A DNA stretch of 64,000 nt from Pyrinomonadaceae bacterium (GCA_021463165.1 JAJTWY010000013.1:48910-112909), one strand, 5' to 3'; positions 45,294 to 54,927 are shown, counted from the stretch's first letter. Notes: a model not told the origin generated them from the letters alone. Made by a program: numbers and translations.

Positions 45294-45846
45294 TGCCTCT
45301 TACCTCTCTGCCGATCGCAAAAACGCGGCCGTCACGGATCTCAAGTTCGATCTTATCCAAAGGCCTTGGCGGCGGCCCATAGAGGACCTCGCCGGTTGTT
45401 TCGCTAAAACCGCCCTCGTGACACGGACATTCGAGTCGTTTGTGTTCCTTCGAGTAATAGACCGGACACGAAAGATGCGTACACTTTTGGCCGTATGCGT
45501 GATAGCTCCCGTCGTTCGAGCGTATCAGTATCGCCGAATCCTCTGCACCCGGATAGTTGAAGTTCATCGCCGTGCCCGGCATCATCGCCTCAGAATCCGG
45601 GATCGGAGCCGGAGCTAGCGGCTTCTTTGCGCCCGCGTCATAGACTGACTTGGCCGAAAAGCCCGCAGCGCCCACAAACATAGTTGTTGACGTCAAAAAC
45701 AGGAAATTGCAGAACTCTCGTCGCGTAACTTCGGCCTCGCGGTCTCGGTTGTATGGAAATTCGGCCTGATGCGAATCAGTAGCCGTTCGGACATCGCCCT
45801 CGTCGGCCAGGACCCGCTCGATAGTTTGTGACAGATCTGAACTCAT
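45283..45846 (-). CDS. Rieske [2Fe-2S] protein
   Basis: 187 residues. The Rieske motifs 'CTHLSC' and 'CPCHEGGFS' (C-x-H and C-x-x-H) are intact near residues 122-147. One TM helix near residues 44-67 ('REFCNFLFLTSTTMFVGAAGF') with a Tat-like leader anchors it with the cluster outside the cytoplasm. In this operon it likely links the b-type membrane subunit to the Mo enzyme. Confidence 0.93.
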   Translation of the reverse strand: MSSDLSQTIERVLADEGDVRTATDSHQAEFPYNRDREAEVTRREFCNFLFLTSTTMFVGAAGFSAKSVYDAGAKKPLAPAPIPDSEAMMPGTAMNFNYPGAEDSAILIRSNDGSYHAYGQKCTHLSCPVYYSKEHKRLECPCHEGGFSETTGEVLYGPPPRPLDKIELEIRDGRVFAIGREVRGNET

Positions 45847-45860
45847 AAACCCAATTGTTC

Positions 45861-46493
45861 CTAAAATTCGTTACTCTTGTCGGCATCCTCGACCTGCGTG
45901 TCGATCCAAGATTCATGAATTGCCGGATCGATCCCGCTATCACGGCTGTTGACTTCAACTGACTCAGCATCGGTCGGCAGCATCAGATATACCTTCGTTT
46001 CAACACGTTGATTGCCGAATACGTGGATGTTCACGGGCTTGGTCCTGCGGAGCGGCACCACGTCTTCATACTTACCAAAGGTAAGAGCACCCGTCGGGCA
46101 AACGCTTGCGCACATTGGTTTTAGGCCCTCGGCCGTGCGGTCGTAGCACATGTCGCACTTCATCTGCAGGTGCATTGCCGAGTTGTATTTCGGTACGCCG
46201 AAGGGGCACGCGTTTACGCAATTTCGGCAATCCAGACAGCGCGGTTTCAGCGCTGTCATCACTACGCCGTTCTCGTCCTGCTTGATCGCGTCAGCCGGGC
46301 AAACCTGCGCACATGTCGGCTCGTTACAGTGCATACAGATCGTCGGCATCGTGGCCGTCGTCTCGGAGCGGTCGATGTAATCGACAAAGATCATCGAATA
46401 TCCCTTGTGCGTCGAGCATTCGCGGCAGGCTGCGCCGCAGGCTCGGCAGCCGATACAACGCTGTGGGTCAACGAACATCGTCTCTTGTCTCAT
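45861..46493 (-). CDS. Four-cluster ferredoxin-type subunit (NrfC/DmsB-like)
   Basis: 210 residues with four 4Fe-4S motifs: 'CIGCRACGAACREC', 'CMHCNEPTCAQVCPADAI', 'CLDCRNCVNACPFGVP' and 'CDMCYDR...CASVCPTGAL'. This is the electron-transfer subunit of complex iron-sulfur molybdoenzymes. Its start overlaps the end of the Mo-subunit gene by 4 bases (ATGA). Confidence 0.95.
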   Translation of the reverse strand: MRQETMFVDPQRCIGCRACGAACRECSTHKGYSMIFVDYIDRSETTATMPTICMHCNEPTCAQVCPADAIKQDENGVVMTALKPRCLDCRNCVNACPFGVPKYNSAMHLQMKCDMCYDRTAEGLKPMCASVCPTGALTFGKYEDVVPLRRTKPVNIHVFGNQRVETKVYLMLPTDAESVEVNSRDSGIDPAIHESWIDTQVEDADKSNEF

Positions 46494-48721
46494 TTCCCCT
46501 TCTGCACCTCACTAGCGTCGCGGCCCTTGCGGTCTTTTCCGAGGATCGGCAGCTCGCGCGAATGTATCTTTTCGATCCTTGCCGCACAGGCCTTGAACTC
46601 GGGTATCTTTGACGTCGGATCGAGCACGGCATTAGTTATCTGGTTCGCGGCCAGCTGCTCGCCCCAATGGTATGGGATAAAGATCGTGTCCGGGCGTATC
46701 GTGTTGACGACGAGGGCCGGAAACACGCCCTCACCGCGACGTGATACAACCTTGATCCGTTCGCCGTCATTGATCTGGTACTTCAACGCGGTCTCTGGGT
46801 GTATCTCGACGAATGGCTCGGGGCATTGCTGGACCAGGAAACCGATCCGCCGCGTCTGGTTTCCCGAGAGGTATTGATGAACGATACGACCGCTTGTAAA
46901 GATCAAAGGATATTCGTCATCCGGCTTCTCAGCCGCCCCTTTGTATTCGATAGCGTGGAATTTTGCCTTGCCGTCCGGGTGCGCGAATCTCTCTTCAAAG
47001 AGCCGTGGCGTGCCGGTACTTTCCTCGGTCGGGCACGGCCAGAAAACGCCGTCCTGTGCCTCGATCTTTTCGTACGTTATCCCGTAATAGTCCGCGCTCC
47101 CGCCTTTCGACGCGACACGCAGTTCATCCCAGATCTCACGCGGGCTGTTGAACCCGAAGAACTTGCCTCGACCCATTCGCCGCGCGATCTCCTGCAGTAT
47201 CTCCCAATCGCGCCTCGCCTCGCCCGGTGGATCGATCGCCTTGTTGATCTTGATCACACGGCCCTCGCCGCTGGTAGTCGTCCCTTCGTCCTCGGCCCAG
47301 GTAGTGCCGGGCAGCACCACGTCGGCATACCGAGCTGCTTCTGACATAAAGAAATCGATGCAGACGTTGAACTCGACGGCCTCGAGCGATTCACGGACCT
47401 TGTTCGTGTCCGGCAGCGACACCATCATGTTGCTGCATATAGAGAGCAGGCCGCGTATCTCGCCCTGTCTCATTTTCTCAAAAACCTCGACCGCGGAAAG
47501 GCCGGCCTCCGGGAGTTCCGATTCCTCGATGCCCCACACGCCGGCGATGTATTTTCGGTGTTCGGGGTCGGTGATCATCCGGTAGCCCGGCAATTGGTCG
47601 GCCTTCTGCCCATGTTCACGGCCGCCCTGACCGTTGCCCTGGCCGGTTATAGTGCCGTATCCGCGGCCACGGCTTCCGATCTTACCGGTCGCGAGGACGA
47701 GATTGATATAGCTCAGCACGTTCTCGGTACCGTTCGAGTGGTGCTCGATGCCGCGTGCGTGCATCACCATTCCGGTCTTGGCCCGCCCGTAAAGCTTTGC
47801 CGCCCGGACGATCTTTTCTGCCGGCACGCCCGAGATCTGTGAAGCGACATCGGGCGTGAATTTCAACGCCAATTCTCTCGTCGCTTCCCAATCGTTCGTG
47901 CGGCTGTCGATGAACGCCTGATCGATCAGATCTTCGTTTATGAGGACGTTTAGGATCCCGTTCGTAACCGCCACATCAGTGCCCGGCCTGAGCTGCAGGT
48001 GAATGTCGCCCTGACGCGCCGTCGGGGTCTCGCGCGGGTCGATAACTATCCACGAACCACCGTTGTCCCGTTGTCTCCAGAGAAAACCGTTAATGATCGG
48101 GAATGTCTCGGCACAGTTCGCACCAGCTATTATGAGCACCTCTGCGAACGGAATATCGCTCCAAGGATTTGCCGCGCGGTCGATGCCGAACGCCTTCTTG
48201 TTACCGGCCGCGGCCGACGCCATACAGAGACGGCCGTTGTAATCGACATATCGCGTGCCAAGGCCGAGGCGGGCAAATTTTCCGACCAGGTAGGTCTTCT
48301 CGGTCGTCAGCGAAGATCCTGAATAGACGGCGATCGAGTCCTTGCCGTGTTCCTCTTGAAGCGCCTTGAACTTTGAAACGATCAGGTCAAAAGCCTCTTC
48401 CCAACTGGCGCGCTCGAAAATGCCATTGCGCTTTATCAGCGGATATTGGAGACGGTCGGGGTGATGTACCTGCAAATACGCGGTGACGCCCTTAGGGCAC
48501 AGACGGCCTTCGTTTACCGGAAACTCATAGCGAGGTTCCAAACCGACCACTTTTTTGTCCTCGACAAGCAGCTTCATGCCGCACTGCATTCCGCAATACG
48601 GGCAATGTGTACTCACCGTTTTGTCGATAGTTCGGTCCGCAAGCCATCCGCCATCCGGAGCATCATGCAGGTGCGGGCCAAAGCGGTCGATGATGTTGTC
48701 GAGGTATTGGACCTTGCTCAT
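46490..48721 (-). CDS. Molybdopterin oxidoreductase, catalytic subunit (nitrate reductase-like)
   Basis: 743 residues, Mo-bisPGD family. N-terminal 4Fe-4S cluster ('CPYCGMQC...RLCPKG'), the Mo ligand Cys in 'YNGRLCMASAAAG' and 'GQGNGQGGREHGQKADQLPGYR', both most like assimilatory nitrate reductase (NasA/NarB) rather than NarG or formate dehydrogenase. No Tat leader is seen, so it is likely cytoplasmic. In the operon it pairs with a four-cluster subunit, a Rieske protein and a cytochrome-b-like protein; no nitrite reductase is nearby, so its substrate is uncertain. Confidence 0.9.
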   Translation of the reverse strand: MSKVQYLDNIIDRFGPHLHDAPDGGWLADRTIDKTVSTHCPYCGMQCGMKLLVEDKKVVGLEPRYEFPVNEGRLCPKGVTAYLQVHHPDRLQYPLIKRNGIFERASWEEAFDLIVSKFKALQEEHGKDSIAVYSGSSLTTEKTYLVGKFARLGLGTRYVDYNGRLCMASAAAGNKKAFGIDRAANPWSDIPFAEVLIIAGANCAETFPIINGFLWRQRDNGGSWIVIDPRETPTARQGDIHLQLRPGTDVAVTNGILNVLINEDLIDQAFIDSRTNDWEATRELALKFTPDVASQISGVPAEKIVRAAKLYGRAKTGMVMHARGIEHHSNGTENVLSYINLVLATGKIGSRGRGYGTITGQGNGQGGREHGQKADQLPGYRMITDPEHRKYIAGVWGIEESELPEAGLSAVEVFEKMRQGEIRGLLSICSNMMVSLPDTNKVRESLEAVEFNVCIDFFMSEAARYADVVLPGTTWAEDEGTTTSGEGRVIKINKAIDPPGEARRDWEILQEIARRMGRGKFFGFNSPREIWDELRVASKGGSADYYGITYEKIEAQDGVFWPCPTEESTGTPRLFEERFAHPDGKAKFHAIEYKGAAEKPDDEYPLIFTSGRIVHQYLSGNQTRRIGFLVQQCPEPFVEIHPETALKYQINDGERIKVVSRRGEGVFPALVVNTIRPDTIFIPYHWGEQLAANQITNAVLDPTSKIPEFKACAARIEKIHSRELPILGKDRKGRDASEVQKGK

Positions 48722-49822
48722 TTATTCTATGTTGCCACGCGTTCCGGCAAATACCTTGTCGCTCCTGTCTGCTATTGCTGCGTATGCCAGACCGCGCATT
48801 ATGCGCTTACACCGGGGACAATAATCCTGAAGGGTCTGCCCGTTCTCCATCCGATAGTCATAACCGAGCTTATTTACAACCTTCTTAAGATCGTCGATCC
48901 ACATCTGGCCTGCAAAAACCGAGTGACATCGCGGGCAAACCGCCTGCGACATTTCCTGAGAGTGTTTCTGATAGAGTTCCACGCCGACGGACGCCGGGCG
49001 CTGGACAATGTGAAATAACTTGCCGAACGGCAGGAAGAAAAGCGTCATTATCACCAACGCCTGATGCGAGAGCGATATGAACGCGTACATATAACCGTCA
49101 AACCAGAGGCTCGACGCCGTCAGCATCAGGCCCGACACCGATATCGCAAGCAGCAGCATGTGCGGCACAAAATCCAGCAGGAACTGCTGCTGAGCTATCG
49201 CCCCGCGGTCCTTTAGCCGACGGTGAATAGCGATGGCACAACCGGCGATGACCAGTACCGCCGAGATATCGAGGCCGTGGAACATCAGCCATGCCGTAAT
49301 GTTTCGCCCTTCAAGGGCGGGGCCCGCCGGAAAGCCGAAAAGATACGGCCGATAGCCCATGTCGCCCTCGAGTTTGAAGTGAACCCAGCCAAAAACAAGC
49401 GGAAACGTGATAAGTGCGGCAAGAATGCAGCCCCACATTATCAATCCGTGCATCAGCCAGCGTGTCTTACTGCGTTTGAAAATGAACCTTTGCTCGACAA
49501 GGTTTGTTGCAAGCGTCTTGGCTGCTTGGGCGGCATTTCGGGCGAACTTTCGCTTCTGAAAAAAGAGTTGCAGGCCGCGCTTGAAATAGGTCCGTGTCGC
49601 CGGTCGCTGCAGCCATACGGCGTAACGGAAAACGATCGCCCCGAACGCCACAATACTCGCGATCGTGTATCCAAATAGTGCTGAATCGAAGTTCTCGAGA
49701 TTTCGCGAGCCGACGATCACCAGCACCGTCAGCAACGCGGATGCGGCCAATCCAAGCAGCGTCGGATTGCGAAAATTAACACGGGCGGGCGTTTCGGCGG
49801 AAATGTCGTTCTCCATCGTCAC
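48722..49822 (-). CDS. Cytochrome-b-like membrane protein with zinc-ribbon tail
   Basis: 366 residues. Five or six TM helices with conserved His residues ('MHGLIMWGC', 'MFHGLDISAV', 'LSHQALVIM', 'GKLFHIVQRP') of the NarI/HdrE type, likely b-heme ligands. The C-terminal cytoplasmic part has two CxxC pairs ('CPRCHSVF' and 'CPRCKRIM'). Its stop abuts the ATG of the Mo subunit (TAAATG). The start is a GTG at 49822 with an ATG at 49816 as alternative. Expected to donate electrons from quinol to the complex. Confidence 0.85.
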   Translation of the reverse strand: MTMENDISAETPARVNFRNPTLLGLAASALLTVLVIVGSRNLENFDSALFGYTIASIVAFGAIVFRYAVWLQRPATRTYFKRGLQLFFQKRKFARNAAQAAKTLATNLVEQRFIFKRSKTRWLMHGLIMWGCILAALITFPLVFGWVHFKLEGDMGYRPYLFGFPAGPALEGRNITAWLMFHGLDISAVLVIAGCAIAIHRRLKDRGAIAQQQFLLDFVPHMLLLAISVSGLMLTASSLWFDGYMYAFISLSHQALVIMTLFFLPFGKLFHIVQRPASVGVELYQKHSQEMSQAVCPRCHSVFAGQMWIDDLKKVVNKLGYDYRMENGQTLQDYCPRCKRIMRGLAYAAIADRSDKVFAGTRGNIE

Positions 49823-49917
49823 GATCTTGTCAGGCTAAGTATCACGATGGCTTCAGTTTATCGGATAAAAGCCATGGGTGCAAAGTCTCAATGAGCGCAA
49901 GGACGTCGAGCAAAGGA

Positions 49918-50406
49918 TCAACCGGTTTCGAGCTGCTCTTTGGCTCGCTCGATAAAAACTTTGATCATCTCAGTCACGCTTTTTGTCATCTCGTTTGAGA
50001 TCAATGCCTCGCCCGCCATTCCAGCCAGAAAGTGGAGATCACGAGCCTTCTCGCGACGAAGTTCGACGACCTGTGAAAAGTGGACGATCGTTCTATCCAT
50101 CGCCTGGGAGACAAGATCGACGCTGTAACGAAGGAAATTCTGAGTTTCCGTGCGGAGCGGGAGCCATTCGAGATGTTCCTCCGTGTTTTCACCGGGTTCG
50201 AGTGTGAAAGTTTGAAGCATCTTTCCTACAACAGGCACCTCGGCTTCTACCCGCCAATGAGCAACCCCTTTGGAATCAAGATGGATCTGCTCAATACCAG
50301 GCATGAACTGCTTAAAATTTGCAATGTCTGCAAAGAACTTCCGGACCGCGGCGATGTCTGCTGCGATCTCAAAATGGTCGTTGAATGCGGCCTTTATGGT
50401 AAACAT
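49918..50406 (-). CDS. SRPBCC/polyketide-cyclase-like protein
   Basis: 162 residues from ATG 50406 (MFTIKAAF); the track starts earlier at 50463. START-like helix-grip fold: 'DHFEIAADIAAVRKFFADIANFKQFMPGIEQIHL', C-terminal helix 'MAGEALISNEMTKSVTEMIKVFIERAKEQL'. Binds an unknown hydrophobic ligand. Monocistronic. Confidence 0.75.
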   Translation of the reverse strand: MFTIKAAFNDHFEIAADIAAVRKFFADIANFKQFMPGIEQIHLDSKGVAHWRVEAEVPVVGKMLQTFTLEPGENTEEHLEWLPLRTETQNFLRYSVDLVSQAMDRTIVHFSQVVELRREKARDLHFLAGMAGEALISNEMTKSVTEMIKVFIERAKEQLETG

Positions 50407-50467
50407 ATGGATCAGCCGAAGAGAAGCGGTGACGGCGAGACGCCGATGGCTGAGAACAGACAACCAT

Positions 50468-50507
50468 CGTACGTCCTAAACTTCCGGCGTACGTCCTAAA
50501 CTTCCCG
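50468..50507. repeat. Tandem 20-base direct repeat
   Basis: CGTACGTCCTAAACTTCCGG occurs twice in a row (the second with one extra C), upstream of the SRPBCC gene. Each starts with CGTACG. Could be an operator pair or replication slippage. Confidence 0.6.
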
Positions 50508-50583
50508 GCACTTGGGTCGATCTGTCGTCGCCCCGCTTAAAAGCTCTCTCTCCTCTTTCCTCCCGGTCTTCGCAAGCGAAGGT

Positions 50584-53397
50584 CTAAAAGATGCCGTTGA
50601 ATGCGATCGCGTTGAAGAATTGCCGCGTCGTCGATCGTGTCATGCCGCGGTAGAACGGATCTTCGGCGAAAAGGACAACATGGCCGCCGCCGACGGATTC
50701 GTCGATGATATACGATGTGCCTTTCAAGAGCCGTTCTGTGTTTCCTTCCCATACAAAACCAGATATCGTCAACGGTTTCTTAGGGTTCGCGTCGAAGATG
50801 ACGGCGTTCGTGCCTTCTTTGGAGTAGCGGAAGAAGTAGCCGCTGGCGATCAGGACCGAGATCTCATTTTGATGCAGGCCATAGTTCAGATAGGTCGTGC
50901 GGTCAACTGTGGCTCGAAAAATCGCACCGGGAAGGGCTTCGGGCACTTTGTTCGCGTTCGCCGAAGGCGATGCGATCGGCGGGAGGCTGGGGGCGATGCC
51001 ATCGGTTTGATCTGTGGCCATTTCGACCGGGGGGTCAACAGGTTTCGGACCAGGCGACGGCGATGGAGATGCGGTTGCGTCGGCCTTGGACTTTTGCTCA
51101 TCGTCATCACTGCCGACAAGCTTCGTCGAGGACAGGCCGACGTCCTTCAATGCGGCAAAGACTGAGGCGCCGCTGATGGTCACGATCGTGCCGCCGTCCG
51201 ACGCAAATGTTTTCAATGCCGAGACGCCTCCCGGGCCGAAGTTGCTCATATATCTGCCGGGCGAACCCTCGGGCAGTATCAGCACGTTGTAGTTCTTTAA
51301 TCCGCCACCCCGAATGCTGGCGATCGTCATTGGAGTGAACTTGATGCCGTATTTATCTAACGTCCACCAGATAGAGCCGTAAGATTCCTGCGTGACACCC
51401 TCGTCTGCGGCGATCGCAATTTTGGGTTCTCTAAGTGAGTTTACGTACTCACCGCCGACGCTGGTATCGCCTTCTTCGGAGTAGCCGGAATTTACGGCAG
51501 TCACGTTGACGCCCAATTCTTTCGACAATTCGACGACGGCGGTGTGGATGGAATCCGGATTTCGCGAGATTCGGATCACAAACGTCCCTGCCGGCCAGTT
51601 GCGATCACCTGCATTCAGCTGTCGATTGGCGACGGCGACCTTATAGCCTTTCTGGAGAAGTCGCATGACCATCGCCGACGTGGTGTCGGTTTCGTAGGGG
51701 ATGATATACGCGATCGAAGCTCGGCCGCTGACGTTACCGCGACGAGCGTTCTCGAGATGAGCGGCATCGACCATCGCACCCTGTACGGGCGTATTTTCTT
51801 CGGTCCACCACGCATTGAGACCAAACCCGAGCGGCAGCGACCATGCCGTTATGTCGTAAAATCCATACTGCTCCTTGGGCTGGCCTTTTCCACGCATTTG
51901 GTTTCGGCGGAACCTGGCCATATTGTCATCAACGAAGGCCTTGTCCTGCGGCGTGTCCTGCTCGAGGATCGCCTTGATGAAGATCCGCTGCGGCTGATCA
52001 AGATCGACGACGTAAGAGCCGGCCGGGAAAGTTTTGGTCGCGGCCGGGGCGTTCTTCTCGCTGAGGTAGCTGTGTGCTGTGTTCGAGGTGAACGGCTGAG
52101 CTGCCACCTTGACCTCGATATTCGAAAGTCTAAGTATCTCAACGAGATCCGCGGCCTTTACGCGGTCGCTGGTCGGGTCGATGACGACACGTTTCAGCTT
52201 CGCCCTGGCGTGCTCCGCCATGCCTTTCGCACGGAAATCGTAGAAGTCCTTGATGCGTTCGACCTTGTTCTTTGCAGTTGTTTCGAGCGTCGTCAGCGAG
52301 GCTACGTAATGCTTTGCGATCGAAGAGCGAAAGGTGACGATCGTACCATCCTCACGAGTATAATTCAGGCCCTTTGGCCCTCCGCCGTCAGTCTCATACG
52401 TCATCCCCGTAGCGCCGTTGAGCGATGGGTATGTATCCCAATATCCCGGATAGAACGCATCGAAAACATCGCGAATGTAGTAATCCCATCGATTCTTATC
52501 AAATGCCGCCGCATTGGCACGTCCGTAAACATCGAGCCATCGGTTATACTGCGGCTGCGGCAGGTTTGGATTGATGGGCAAGGCGACCGGAGGGAAGAAA
52601 TACTGCTCAGGCTGGCCATGATGATCGACCGCGACCTGTGCGTTCCATTCCATATATGCTTTCTGCATATTGCGGCTTTCTTTCTGTGTAAAAGCGAGTG
52701 TATCGCGGTTCAGATTGAAGCGATAATGGCTGACTCGGCCCCATATTGCCCAAGGCTCGCGTTTTTCGATGGCCAGCCTGTCGGGGGAGCCGATGGCCAC
52801 CGAATTGTACCAGGTAACAAATCGTTCGTGGCCGTCAGGATTCTCGCCTGTTAGGACAAGGACGACGGTGTTCCTCAATATTTCCAGCGTTGCAGGCTCG
52901 TTCGAGGCCGCAAGTTGATAAATGACCTGCATGAACGCCTCAAACGACGCCGATTCGTTTCCGTGGATCGTATAGGCCATCCACGCGATGGCGGGATTAT
53001 TTTGGGCGATCGCGTTTGCCTCCGCCGCCGAGGTCTTTCTCGGGTCAGTCAGTTTCGCATTTTGAGCCTTGATCTCGTCGAGCCGCGCCATGTTTTCGGG
53101 CGACGAAATTGCGACCAGATGCTGCATTCGATGCTCGTTGGTCGTTCCGATATCGAAGATCTTTACGCGATCCGGAGCCGCTTTCGCGATAGCGTCGATG
53201 ACCTGTTCCATCTGTGCGTAGGTCGTGTGATGATCGCCTACGTCATATCTCAGTAGCTGCTGCGGGCGGGGAACCCGCTCGTTATATGGCCCGCGTGTGT
53301 AGAAATCGAACTTTGTCTCAGGCTGTTGAGCGATGGCGGAAAATACAAAGACGGTGAGAAGGCAGAAAACGACGGTCAATGATCTTGATCTCATCAT
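50584..53397 (-). CDS. Exported M14-family zinc carboxypeptidase-like protein
   Basis: 937 residues from ATG 53397 (MMRSRSLTVVF), which has the signal peptide; the track start at 53460 does not fit it. The zinc site is visible: 'YTIHGNESASFEAF' (HxxE) and the third His in 'AQVAVDHHGQPEQ'. Extra C-terminal parts carry a proline-rich low-complexity linker ('ASPSPSPGPKPVDPP') and a ThuA/DJ-1-like segment. Likely a large secreted or periplasmic peptidase; such M14 proteins are plentiful in acidobacteria. Confidence 0.92.
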   Translation of the reverse strand: MMRSRSLTVVFCLLTVFVFSAIAQQPETKFDFYTRGPYNERVPRPQQLLRYDVGDHHTTYAQMEQVIDAIAKAAPDRVKIFDIGTTNEHRMQHLVAISSPENMARLDEIKAQNAKLTDPRKTSAAEANAIAQNNPAIAWMAYTIHGNESASFEAFMQVIYQLAASNEPATLEILRNTVVLVLTGENPDGHERFVTWYNSVAIGSPDRLAIEKREPWAIWGRVSHYRFNLNRDTLAFTQKESRNMQKAYMEWNAQVAVDHHGQPEQYFFPPVALPINPNLPQPQYNRWLDVYGRANAAAFDKNRWDYYIRDVFDAFYPGYWDTYPSLNGATGMTYETDGGGPKGLNYTREDGTIVTFRSSIAKHYVASLTTLETTAKNKVERIKDFYDFRAKGMAEHARAKLKRVVIDPTSDRVKAADLVEILRLSNIEVKVAAQPFTSNTAHSYLSEKNAPAATKTFPAGSYVVDLDQPQRIFIKAILEQDTPQDKAFVDDNMARFRRNQMRGKGQPKEQYGFYDITAWSLPLGFGLNAWWTEENTPVQGAMVDAAHLENARRGNVSGRASIAYIIPYETDTTSAMVMRLLQKGYKVAVANRQLNAGDRNWPAGTFVIRISRNPDSIHTAVVELSKELGVNVTAVNSGYSEEGDTSVGGEYVNSLREPKIAIAADEGVTQESYGSIWWTLDKYGIKFTPMTIASIRGGGLKNYNVLILPEGSPGRYMSNFGPGGVSALKTFASDGGTIVTISGASVFAALKDVGLSSTKLVGSDDDEQKSKADATASPSPSPGPKPVDPPVEMATDQTDGIAPSLPPIASPSANANKVPEALPGAIFRATVDRTTYLNYGLHQNEISVLIASGYFFRYSKEGTNAVIFDANPKKPLTISGFVWEGNTERLLKGTSYIIDESVGGGHVVLFAEDPFYRGMTRSTTRQFFNAIAFNGIF

Positions 53398-53451
53398 AGG
53401 TATGGAATTTGATAGTATTCGGACTGTGTTGGTACGTCCAAAGTATAGCAA

Positions 53452-53646
53452 ATGATTCAACGAAGCGAAAAAATCTGTCCGCGCTGCGATGCGCCGAGAC
53501 TAAAAAGCTGGGGCGAACTGAACGATGAAGAGAAGGATATGATCGAGCGCCTCGGGATCATGAGATCAGGCCGGGAGGAAAGAAAAAAGCACCGGTATTG
53601 TACCCGGTGCTGGTTTTCATCCGATTCCGTCAATGATATCGCCTGA
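53452..53646 (+). CDS. Small zinc-ribbon protein
   Basis: 64 residues with two CxxC pairs ('CPRCDAPRL' and 'CTRCWFSS') spaced by a charged helical stretch, a typical zinc ribbon. It is divergent to the M14 gene. Cytosolic, function unknown. Confidence 0.65.
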   Translation: MIQRSEKICPRCDAPRLKSWGELNDEEKDMIERLGIMRSGREERKKHRYCTRCWFSSDSVNDIA

Positions 53647-53656
53647 TCTGATGACA

Positions 53657-54181
53657 CTACGGCATCGAGACGGAAACTTTCTTTTCTTCATCCGTAAAAA
53701 CTTTGACCGGCGTTCCGGCTTTGATCTCGGCGTTTTTGCCCTTCTTCAGAAAGCCCAGCGGACCAAAGAGCACAACAAGAGCCACCGTAGTACCCGTTTT
53801 GTCACCGCCTTCTTTTCCCTTAGCGGCCCGGACTTTCAGCTTCTGATTATCGACTGTCGTCGCAGATTCTACCCGGACGCTTAGCTCGCCGCCTCTTCCA
53901 AAGAAGCCGCTTTTCTTGGCCTTGGTTACAACACCTTTGATGATCGAGTTTTTGGCGATGACCGTAACGCCGTCGATCACCACATCCTCATCGACTTTGA
54001 AGGTTATCGGATCATCCTCAACGGCCGTTTTGCTCGATATCGTTTCGGTTGTCACGGCCGATATCTCGGTGCCGTCCGGAATCGTGACCATTTTTTGAGT
54101 CGATCTATCGGGGGCGATCGCGAGAACGTTGAGGGCCGAGAGGAGGCAAAATACCAAAAAGACACTTGTTACACGTTTCAT
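53657..54181 (-). CDS. Secreted beta-domain hypothetical protein
   Basis: 174 residues from ATG 54181 (MKRVTSVF), which follows GGAG by six bases; the long track ORF (54634) runs upstream without signal. Signal peptide ends near residue 20 (LNVLA). Then a beta-rich domain with 'IPDGTEISAVTTETISSK' and 'GFFGRGGELSVRVESATTVDNQKL', followed by a Gly/Lys-rich hydrophobic stretch. A good promoter lies upstream. Function unknown. Confidence 0.65.
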   Translation of the reverse strand: MKRVTSVFLVFCLLSALNVLAIAPDRSTQKMVTIPDGTEISAVTTETISSKTAVEDDPITFKVDEDVVIDGVTVIAKNSIIKGVVTKAKKSGFFGRGGELSVRVESATTVDNQKLKVRAAKGKEGGDKTGTTVALVVLFGPLGFLKKGKNAEIKAGTPVKVFTDEEKKVSVSMP

Positions 54182-54220
54182 TCTCATCTCCTGATAACTG
54201 CGGATTTGAATTTTGGCTCG

Positions 54221-54248
54221 ATTATATCGCTTTCGTCTGCAATGACAA
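54221..54248 (-). promoter_or_regulatory. Sigma-70-type promoter of the secreted beta-domain gene
   Basis: On the minus strand TTGTCA-N16-TATAAT: a perfect -10 and a five-of-six -35, ending about 40 bases before the start codon at 54181. Confidence 0.75.
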
Positions 54249-54468
54249 ACAAAAACCTCGGCGTATCGCAGCCGGGACTTTTCGAGAGCAAACCTGCGGA
54301 TAACGGGTGAGACCTTGTTACCAAGTTTGCGGGGTGAGTCAGCAAGTCGGTCCGGATCAACGTCTCCGGCCGCACGACGTATCCAACACGTTCCTTTATT
54401 CACCAGATCTTCCAGATCGTTGATGAGGATCTCCGCGAGGGGGCTAACCGAAAATGTCGACGGTATTT

Positions 54469-54927
54469 CTAACCGGCTGCGGCTACGAGATCCGCGATAA
54501 TGATCTTTTTCATCTTGAACATTGCTTCCATCACCCGTCCTGCTTTCTCCCTGTCCGGATCGCCTAGCATTTCCATCAGTATCGGCGGCGTGACTTGCCA
54601 CGAAACACCGAATTTGTCGATCAGCCAGCCGCACGGCTGCTCCTCGCCGCCTTTGCTAAGTTTGTCGTAAAAATGGTCTATCTCATCTTGGGTCTCGGCG
54701 GCGATCATCAGAGATATGCCCTGTGAGAATTCAAAATTTGGATGCGGCCCGGCGTTGTAGCAGGAGAACCTTTGCCCGTCCAACTCAAACGTTCCACCGG
54801 CGACCTTACCGTTCGGCGTTGGAAACGTGGCGAGAATACGGGAATTTTTGAAAACGGACGTGTAAAGTTCCATTGCCTCGCCGGCCTGGTCATTGAACAT
54901 CAAAAAGGTCGTTATTTTCTGGTTCAT
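54469..54927 (-). CDS. PhnB/VOC-type glyoxalase-like protein
   Basis: 152 residues, the VOC fold of PhnB/3-demethylubiquinone-like proteins ('TFLMFNDQAGEAMELYTSVFKNSRILATF', 'GWLIDKFGVSWQVTPPILMEML'). Last gene of the ArsR-AHSA1-DUF1801 cassette; its start overlaps the DUF1801 gene stop (ATGA). Function of the cassette unknown. Confidence 0.85.
   Translation of the reverse strand: MNQKITTFLMFNDQAGEAMELYTSVFKNSRILATFPTPNGKVAGGTFELDGQRFSCYNAGPHPNFEFSQGISLMIAAETQDEIDHFYDKLSKGGEEQPCGWLIDKFGVSWQVTPPILMEMLGDPDREKAGRVMEAMFKMKKIIIADLVAAAG

Noticed and set aside
51544-52854. Plus-strand ORF of 436 codons opposite the M14 peptidase gene
   Set aside because: Shadow; the opposite frame has the zinc motif and signal peptide, this one has none.
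54182-54634. Upstream extension of the secreted beta-domain ORF
   Set aside because: A signal peptide, an SD and a promoter support the start at 54181; the extension lies across the VOC gene and a promoter.
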